NCBI GenBank assembly: GCA_001584585.1
Contig: LSYV01000002.1
Coordinates: 313,796 to 326,100, forward strand
From: Gonium pectorale
Taxonomy: Eukaryota > Chlorophyta > Chlorophyceae > Chlamydomonadales > Volvocaceae
Length of the DNA: 12,305 nucleotides
Direction of reading: 5' to 3'
In this document: in pieces, positions 7,377 through 12,305 of the stretch
How positions within the stretch are numbered: the first letter of the stretch is position 1
How the letters are laid out: every line of letters begins with the position of its first letter
Translations under genes and position numbers: made by a program
The notes under the pieces: model-generated
Database searches by the model: none
What the model was told of the DNA's origin: nothing
What the model saw: the letters and a program-made list of their open reading frames with translations, nothing else

Positions 7377-8250
7377 GGAGTAGGAGTAGGAGGAGGAAGG
7401 AGGAGCAGCAGCAGGATGAGGTGGGGGTGGAGGTGGAGGAGTAGAGAGGGCGTGGGCCGGTTGCTCTCCGGTTGGCGGGTGCGGGGCGGAGTTGGGGCGC
7501 GGAAGAGGGTTGGGTGGGAGGGATGTGTTGGGGCTGCTTGTTGCAGGGGGTGGGGTGGGGTGGGTGGGGGCCGTCTGCTGCTCCTCTGGGGCAGGAGGAG
7601 CTTGAGGAGCGGGGGCGGGGGCGGGAGGACAGGGCGGGTCGATCTCTGGAGTCGAAGGCTCGTTGGATGTAGTGTGCCCGTGTTGGGGCGGGGAGCAAGG
7701 CGTGGGAAGGTTCTGATTGGCGGATACGGTAGAGCGGGGCTGGCACATGTGCCATGCACGGTTCGAGTATAAGGAGTAAAAGCGGGATGGGATTAAAGGC
7801 AGGTTGTCTTGGGACGCTCGGGGCCGATCGGCTCCGATCGCCGGGACTCCACTGCCCTTCCTTCGCCGGTCAGGCCCTCGGCGGTTGCTTGATGCAGCGT
7901 TCTCCTGCTCCAAGTTAGTTGGGGAAGGCTTGTTGGCTGGGCAGAGCATGTGAATGGCTGTGGGGCGTGTTTGCGGGGTCCGTCATGAAAGAGTTCCGAT
8001 GGCATGTCCCAAGAGGTTCGTCCCTGCGGACCGGTTTCGCCACGGGCCTGCGCCCGCCGGCGGATGGCGCCCGTCATTTTCGCAGCAGTCATGTCTGCCA
8101 ACTGTCTGCCGTACCCGACTTGGCTGGCGTACTTTTGTACGACGTTTGCACCGGCGCCGGCAGCGTTGTTGGGGGCGTTCAGCAGGCTTGGCGCTCTCGT
8201 GGCGCACAAGCGCCGCTGCAACTTTACTGAGCGCGCGCATCTGCCTTCGT

Positions 8251-8272
8251 CACAAAGCGTCTGCGCTTTGTG
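8251..8272 (+). other. Perfect 9-bp stem, 4-nt loop hairpin
   Basis: CACAAAGCG (8251-8259) and CGCTTTGTG (8264-8272) are exact inverted repeats around TCTG. It lies about 65 nt upstream of the TGTAA signal of gene A, so it would sit near the mRNA 3' end. Confidence 0.7.
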
Positions 8273-8334
8273 CCAGCACCGGGTTGTATCTGATTTTGAT
8301 GTTCTCAGGCTATTGCTTCCAATTCTTGCTAATG

Positions 8335-8339
8335 TGTAA
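8335..8339 (+). promoter_or_regulatory. Candidate TGTAA poly(A) signal for gene A
   Basis: TGTAA is the usual poly(A) signal of chlamydomonadalean algae. This is the first copy I find after the gene A stop; a second at 8452-8456 is an alternative. Cleavage would fall about 10-20 nt downstream. Confidence 0.5.
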
Positions 8340-8355
8340 GGGAGTACGGTTGTTT

Positions 8356-9253
8356 CGGGTTCGTGCTGTAGGCGGTTCCTCCGCTTCGCTTCAGTGCGCC
8401 GAAGACGTTGTCGTCCCGCCCAAAGCCGTTGCCGTTGCCGTTGTAACAATACTTCCATCGCACATACACCGAACTTGCACTTTGAAGCAGTCAACTCTCA
8501 CCGTCGGCGCCCACATGCGGGTTGCATCCAGCCGTGTGAGCAGCGCGAAGACAGCCCGTCTGCAGGTCGCCTCCAGCTCGGTATTGCAGCTAGAGAAACC
8601 CTAAACCCAAACCCTACACCCAAACCGCGCATCCACCGCCCCCACGCCGCGGCCCCTCAGTACCAACCTGCCCCCTTATGGTCACACGTCGGGGCATGTA
8701 TGGGCATTGTCCCTGTCGGTTGGGATCGTCCGGAGCCGTCTCGTGCGACCAGAAGCCCGTACGGCCCTGTAGCTTATCAGACCAGTATTGCAAGCCTTTA
8801 GCCATGACTCTGTGACTTCCCGTCCCGAGAAGGACGAGAGAGAGGTAGTTGCTGTGCAGTAGACGGCCCCGCGCAAGCGCGCCTCAGAACTGCAGCCGGC
8901 ATTAGGGAATAGTCTAAGGTATTAGATTGTATTAGCTTGGAGTATTTTCTCGTCCGCGCCGCCGCGCGCGCACATCGGGGTCGCGTCTGAGCGCGAGGAG
9001 CTGGGCTCCACGACTTGCTGCGCAATTAGCCCAGGTAAGTGCTATTCGTGAATGATGAGCGATGTCTACCAAGTAGCGAGCACTGGAGGGCCGCGCGGGC
9101 GAGTGCTGAGTTGCTGGCCGGGCGAAAAACTGAGCACCAGCACCGTTTCCTGGCACCAGAACCATTTCCAGAGCACCTTGCTTGTGAAGCGGAAGCGAGG
9201 TCGCGTGCGGCCCAGGCGCACGTGTGGGTTTTGGGCAGGCTCTGAAGGCGCGC
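8356..9253. other. Intergenic stretch without a supportable gene
   Basis: Between the gene A poly(A) signal and the first TATA-like box of gene B there is no long frame with coding-like third positions and no splice pattern joining shorter ones. It contains a telomere-like tract (8595-8626), an AT-rich patch (about 8903-8950) and a degenerate 19-bp duplication of GCACCAGCACCGTTTCC type (about 9136-9174). Confidence 0.55.
8595..8626 (-). repeat. Degenerate interstitial telomere-like repeat
   Basis: Four consecutive units read AAACCCTA, AACCCAA, ACCCTACA, CCCAAACC on the plus strand, which is the C-rich strand of a TTTAGGG-type repeat with substitutions and shortened units. It is far from any visible chromosome end. 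Confidence 0.6.
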
Positions 9254-9260
9254 TATAAAA
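9254..9260 (+). promoter_or_regulatory. TATA-like box TATAAAA upstream of gene B
   Basis: TATAAAA follows a GC-rich CGCGC and lies 340 bp before the gene B start codon. If used, the 5' UTR would be about 310 nt and would contain an upstream ATG at 9484 that overlaps the gene B start in another frame. Confidence 0.4.
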
Positions 9261-9470
9261 CCCACCCACCGAGCCCCCCCCCTCTCCCATCCTGTGTTTC
9301 CGGGGCAGTACAGCCTTGCCCTGCCGCGGGGACGTAATGATGGCAACGTGCGGCGCTATGGACGCTAGAGGTTGCTTCCAATCACCAGCACGCACCCCGC
9401 AAACCGATTGGGAGAGAATCACCGGTTGACCTGGCTGTTTGAGCCTTTGCCAATTAAGTGAAGACGCGCA

Positions 9471-9481
9471 CATATATATAC
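9471..9481 (+). promoter_or_regulatory. Alternative TATA element (CATATATATAC) for gene B
   Basis: An AT dinucleotide run in otherwise GC-rich DNA, about 120 bp upstream of ATG 9600. A start site about 30 bp downstream would avoid the upstream ATG at 9484, which makes it a reasonable competitor to the box at 9254. Confidence 0.35.
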
Positions 9482-9599
9482 ACATGCACGTATACGTTTT
9501 GCGTAGCACCCAACCTGGTCATCAAGGGCTTACAAGCTCCGAACTGCCAACGAGTTTCCCCTGGCTCAACTGCAAACCACCTGCCTCCGGCCCTCGGCG

Positions 9600-9774
9600 A
9601 TGGCCAAACAAAGCTGGGTTGCGGCGCTGGACGGCCTTTCCGACTTGTCGGCGGCGGAGAAGGGCAGGCGCGCGCCATTCTTCTGTTCAGAAATTCAAGC
9701 AACGTCCTCGCAGCTCGTCTCCGGACCACCAGACGTGGCTGCCGAGACAATCCGGGAGATGCTTCGCCAAGAAG
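9600..9774 (+). CDS. Gene B exon 1 with start codon
   Basis: It starts MAKQSWVAALDGLSDLSAAE and ends ETIREMLRQE, with donor GAAG|GTCAGT at 9774/9775 (phase 1). The context GGCGATGGCC is good for initiation. Third positions are GC-biased here and become mixed after 9775, supporting the donor. The peptide looks helical and soluble, with no obvious signal or transit peptide. Confidence 0.65.
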
Positions 9775-11619
9775 GTCAGTGTTCACCGACAGGTGCCGTG
9801 TTCACGCAGAATGTTGAGCTGGAAAACACACGAAGCACCGAAGCGCACAATCCACTCAAAGCTCCGGACGCTCAGAGCACACCACCACCGTGTCGTCGTT
9901 CCCCCGTGCGTGCGCCGTGTCAGGTCACAGTGCGAGCTAAGTTGTCGGAGGAGCTCTTGGTGGACGACTGGGCTTGGTTGCACCGGCAGTAGTCTTTCGG
10001 GCAGAGTCTTTCCGGGGCCCCGCCTCTGCTTCTTCAGGATGCAGCCTTACGTGCAATTACTAACCTGCATGCACATTGTCCCCGGCTGCTCCCGGCGTGC
10101 AGGCGCGGCGGCAGGGCCGAGCTCAGGGAACAAGGCAACTGGCGGTGAGGTATTGTTGATTGCGTGAAGGTTGCTTTGATCAGCACCAATCGGGCATGCC
10201 AGGGAGCTTCACCAGTGGGGTTCCTGCATGGAAAGCTGGGAGACTCCTCAAGCGAGAGTGGGAGCGAAAGGGCGAGCGGGCAGAGTCGAAGAGCGAGTGG
10301 GCAGTGGACTTGCTTGCACGGCGCACGCAGGCCCTTGCCATGCTCCCCACTGCGGAACGGCTCACACAAATGGCAAACGATGTTGCTAAATGTTGCTTCA
10401 CTTTCGCGCTGCTCGCAAGGCGTGGACAACTCCCGAGAGTATGCCAGACAGCTCCTCCAGCCTCCTTTGGACTCACCTCCACACCTGGACGACCTGCGAC
10501 GCTTCATTCAGGAGCCGCCCGCCGCTCAGATCCCGATCACTGCGGATGCGCTGGCAACTCTGCCGCCCTCCCTTCAGCCGTACTTCACAGCCGCCTCGGG
10601 TCAGCTTGCCCTTGCCGTTGCATATAGCTTAACGATGCCACTGACCCTGGGTGATTCGGAGGCATGGACAGCTATCGCGGAGCACCTGGTGGTTGTGTCA
10701 CCGCTGCTGGCGCTGGACAAGGCGCTGCCAGCGGGCCTGCGCATCTGGTACGAGGGCGAACAGGTGCTTTGTGTGACTTTATGGCGCTGGGGCGCGAGCA
10801 CTGCATGGATAGGGCTGAAAAGTGGATCGCGTGTTGGTGTATGTAGATAGCACCGGGGTATCTGTTGCTCAGCCCCTGCCTCCCTTTTCGGTAGACTGGT
10901 GGTGGAGCGTGTCCATTGGGACGACACCTCTCTCATGTCAATCAAGTCGCTGGGCGGCTCGTCTCTGCGGCCTGATGGAATCTTGCGGGGAAACTGCGGC
11001 CGGCGGCTGCTGGCGAAATGGGAGGACGACGCAGCAAGCATGGAGCAGGCGGTCCAGGATCTGCGCACGAATACTGCGGCCTGGACGCCGCTGTACTATG
11101 GCGAGTAAGTGAAATAGCTCCAGTCACGGCTGGCTGTATGCAGTCGAATGAAAGGGCATAGAGGATCATATATGTTTCCTGCAGCATGCATCCAACGACC
11201 TTACCTTACTGCTCCCCTTCATGACTGCTCCCGTTTGCGCGCCCCAGCATCGAGTATCTGCCGTGCTTTGCGGCTGCCGGCAGCAATCTGCAGTTCTATG
11301 CCATCTCGCGTGCTAGCGGTATGGCCACCGCACCGCACGCCATCAGTCCGCGGTACGACCTGATCAACTCAGCCGACCGCGCAGAAGCAGTGATGGCCAC
11401 CATCAAGTTCTATCAGCTTCTCTGTGCGCAGCAGACGCTCTATCCGGCGGACGTGCTGCCCGCTGGCGCGGTGGTGCGGGCACAGGGCCCTGGGTTCACG
11501 CGCGAGCTGTAAGCAAGGGAGGGAGGACTGTGCTGGGGTTTGCACGATGTGTGGGTGGGTGGGGAGTGTAAGTGGTGGGGTTGATACATCGTTGTGTGTT
11601 CTATACCGTATGATCGGGT

Positions 11620-11657
<38 letters not shown>

Positions 11658-12305
11658 GGCAGGTAGGTGCACATGCCTGGGCGGTATGGTCGGACGCCGG
11701 TCGGGCAGTTGACCCAGCAGCTATCCTGCATGTATGTATGCCTGCCTGCGGGCCACCCAGAGTGCGTGTCAGCTAGCTGAACGCAAGGGTGACAAGCGAG
11801 CGAGTACACCACGCAGCACGCACCCGTTTATTACGTGCTCCACAGGCAGTTCCTCACCGACGCGCTGGCGATTCGGAAGCGCGTATCGCCATGGTCCGCC
11901 TTCGCTGACTTGTGTGGCGTGGACTTCACACGCCTGGAAGAGCTATACCGCGCCACCGCGCAGCGGCAAGGGCTGGTGCACGCCGTGCTGGGGGGGGCCC
12001 TCCCTGCAGGACGGCGTGTACTCTGTGGACCTCATTCCGGTTGGACTGACGAGCGGCAACACGCTGCCGGCCACGGAGGATGACGCGCGGCGGCTGCTGC
12101 ACGGCCTGCTGCACGGCCTGCTGCACGGCCTGCTGCACGGCCTGCTGCACGGCCTGCTGCACGGCCTGCTGCACGGCCTGCTGCACGGCCTGCTGCACGG
12201 CCTGCTGCACGGCCTGCTGCACGGCCTGCTGCACGGCCTGCTGCACGGCCTGCTGCACGGCCTGCTGCAGGCCTGCTGCACGGCCTGCTGCACGGCCTGC
12301 TGCAC
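9600..12305 (+). CDS. Gene B: putative Crinkler/FunK1-type protein with nuclease-like region and divergent kinase domain; 3' partial
   Basis: Exons are 9600-9774, 10420-about 10763, about 10895-11104, 11248-11508 and 11846 to beyond the window. ATG 9600 has a purine at -3 and G at +4. The N-terminal part is a helical region of unknown type. Exon 3 contains SLRPDGIL and LLAKWEDD with WTPLYYGE, which I associate with the PD-(D/E)xK-like region preceding kinase domains in Crinkler-type and FunK1-like proteins. Exon 5 gives AIRKRVSPW, GLVHAVLGG and GVYSVDLIPVGL, in the order of kinase strands beta3, beta4 and beta5-hinge. The HRD and DFG motifs would lie beyond the window. Oddities: an extra G at 11990-11997, a 12-bp repeat at the 3' end, and an unresolved exon 2/3 junction. 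The family call rests on remembered pattern only; an unrelated volvocine family is the alternative. Confidence 0.6.
9775..10419 (+). other. Gene B intron 1
   Basis: It begins GTCAGT and ends GCTGCTCGCAAG. A branch-like TTGCTAAAT (10383-10391) and a pyrimidine-rich stretch precede the acceptor. The acceptor is AAG rather than the usual CAG, so the boundary is moderately certain. The 10331-10419 part looks partly coding in another frame. Confidence 0.5.
10420..10763 (+). CDS. Gene B exon 2
   Basis: Phase 1 entry gives Gly-Val-Asp-Asn-Ser-Arg-Glu-Tyr, followed by a clear GC3-rich frame including PPHLDDLRRFIQEPPA, SLQPYFTAASGQLALAVAYS and LRIWYEGEQ. The best donor by context is CAG|GTGCTT at 10763/10764 (phase 0), but the next exon needs phase 2 if it starts at 10895. 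Alternatives are listed under the findings. The frame stays open to a TAG at 10848-10850. Confidence 0.6.
10895..11104 (+). CDS. Gene B exon 3: PD-(D/E)xK-like core
   Basis: The acceptor CCCTTTTCGGTAG at 10894 has the strongest pyrimidine tract nearby. The frame reads LVVERVHWDDTSL, then SIKSLGGSSLRPDGIL with Asp at 10974, LLAKWEDD at 11007-11030, and AAWTPLYYGE; donor GGCGA|GTAAGT at 11104/11105, phase 2. If this is a nuclease fold, Asp10974 and Glu11022 would be the acidic pair. The lysine expected two residues after the Glu is Asp here, so the site may be inactive. Confidence 0.62.
11248..11508 (+). CDS. Gene B exon 4
   Basis: Acceptor GCGCCCCAG|C at 11247/11248, phase 2, joining exon 3 as Gly-Asp-Ile-Glu-Tyr-Leu-Pro. 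It contains YLPCFAAAGSNLQFYAI, a pattern I link to the end of the nuclease-like region, then a helical stretch (AEAVMATIKFYQLLCAQQ) and the start of the kinase N-lobe. Donor GAGCT|GTAAGC at 11508/11509, phase 2. Reading through would give CTG TAA, but the donor is strong and exon 5 continues the domain. Confidence 0.75.
11509..11845 (+). other. Gene B intron 4 with (GT)15 microsatellite
   Basis: It begins GTAAGC and ends GCTCCACAG. It contains a pure (GT)15 run at 11627-11656, preceded by GTGTGC. No exon-like sequence is seen inside. Confidence 0.78.
11627..11656 (+). repeat. Microsatellite (GT)15
   Basis: Thirty consecutive bases of alternating GT lie within gene B intron 4. It is likely length-variable. 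Confidence 0.95.
11846..12305 (+). CDS. Gene B exon 5 (partial): divergent protein kinase N-lobe to helix before the catalytic loop
   Basis: Acceptor CTCCACAG|GC at 11845/11846, phase 2, gives Leu-Gln-Phe-Leu-Thr. AIRKRVSPWSAF may hold the ATP-binding lysine of beta3. RLEELYRATAQ would be helix C, GLVHAVLGG beta4, and GVYSVDLIPVGL beta5 plus hinge. After the G run at 11990-11997 the sensible frame is one base later than before it, implying a surplus G. In the corrected frame ATEDDARRLLHGLLHG leads into the repeat. The exon runs off the window before HRD/DFG. Confidence 0.6.
12094..12305 (+). repeat. 12-bp coding minisatellite CTGCTGCACGGC, about 17 copies, to the window end
   Basis: Fourteen perfect units (12094-12261), one 11-bp unit lacking a C (12262-12272), two perfect units and a partial one follow each other without spacers. 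In the kinase frame each unit codes Leu-Leu-His-Gly. The 11-bp unit breaks the frame. The array reaches the last base of the window, so its true length is unknown. Confidence 0.97.

Larger units (their letters stand above)
7377..8355 (+). other. Probable 3' UTR of gene A
   Basis: The stretch runs from the TGA to just past the first TGTAA downstream (8335-8339). It begins with a purine-rich GAGGAGTAGG-like stretch (7377-7450), continues G-rich to about 7640, then becomes more balanced. Open frames on both strands (for example 8004-8339 plus and 7793-8494 minus) have mixed third positions and no recognisable motif, so I treat the stretch as untranslated. A UTR of nearly 1 kb is long but not rare in volvocine algae. 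Confidence 0.55.

Noticed and set aside
8004..8339. Plus-strand frame of 111 codons ending at the TGTAA signal
   Set aside because: The stop overlaps the poly(A) motif by chance, the codon pattern is mixed and the peptide has no recognisable feature. A small spliced gene cannot be fully excluded.
7793..8494. Minus-strand frame of 233 codons downstream of gene A
   Set aside because: Mixed third positions, no motif, no promoter or poly(A) arrangement; better explained as chance in the gene A 3' UTR.
10331..10419. Coding-like stretch (ALAMLPTAERLTQMAND) after a good CAG acceptor at 10330
   Set aside because: It is in a different frame from exon 2 and enters in phase 0, whereas exon 1 leaves in phase 1; in phase 1 it meets a stop. 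Kept as intron unless transcripts say otherwise.
11507..11512. CTG TAA as the end of gene B
   Set aside because: The TAA lies inside a strong GTAAGC donor, and the exon after the intron continues the kinase-like pattern in phase.
11926..12258. Minus-strand Gln-Gln-Ala-Val repeat frame
   Set aside because: It is the antisense reading of the CTGCTGCACGGC repeat, whose sense frame continues a recognisable domain.
12094..12305. Possible CRISPR-like repeat array
   Set aside because: Units are contiguous without spacers and are codon-multiple in a coding exon.

Overview
The window reads as nuclear DNA of a GC-rich green alga, probably a chlamydomonadalean (volvocine) species. Clues are very high third-position GC in coding exons, many short GT-AG introns whose acceptors usually read GCAG/CCAG, TGTAA as the likely poly(A) signal, abundant simple and minisatellite repeats inside introns, and a degenerate interstitial telomere-like tract of the TTTAGGG type. 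There are no bacterial operon features, tRNA, rRNA or CRISPR. All gene models below were spliced by hand from the sequence.

Region 1 (1-about 8355, + strand) is one large gene, 'gene A', cut at its 5' end by the window. Ten exons can be joined with intact phase: 10-274, 721-1104, 1325-1474, 2047-2379, 2680-2966, 3448-3553, 3929-4060, 4592-4765, 5260-5469 and 5788-7376 (TGA). About 1,209 residues are visible. The first two exons encode a strict tandem array of 22-residue units, each opening with proline and built as 2 x 11 residues with one narrow polar stripe. Hydrophobic or amphipathic segments, an acidic tract and a long Gly/Ala/His-rich tail follow. I recognise no enzyme domain. It looks like a structural, membrane- or lipid-surface protein of undescribed type. 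Its introns carry a 27-copy GGGCGTT minisatellite and a 6-copy 10-bp array lying directly before an acceptor.

Region 2 (about 8355-9470) is the 3' end of gene A followed by an intergenic stretch with a telomere-like tract and an AT-rich patch, but no gene I can support.

Region 3 (about 9254-12305, + strand) is 'gene B', cut at its 3' end. It starts at ATG 9600 and has at least five exons. The middle resembles the PD-(D/E)xK-like region, and the last exon the N-lobe of a divergent protein kinase, as in Crinkler-type/FunK1-like proteins of algae and fungi (recognised from memory of the pattern, not searched). The window ends inside a 12-bp in-frame repeat coding for Leu-Leu-His-Gly, placed where the kinase helix before the catalytic loop should be.

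Both genes contain an apparent single extra base in a homopolymer (C at 24-27, G at 11990-11997) that breaks an otherwise clear frame. This suggests assembly indels rather than true pseudogenes. Nothing in the sequence shows that the two genes act together.
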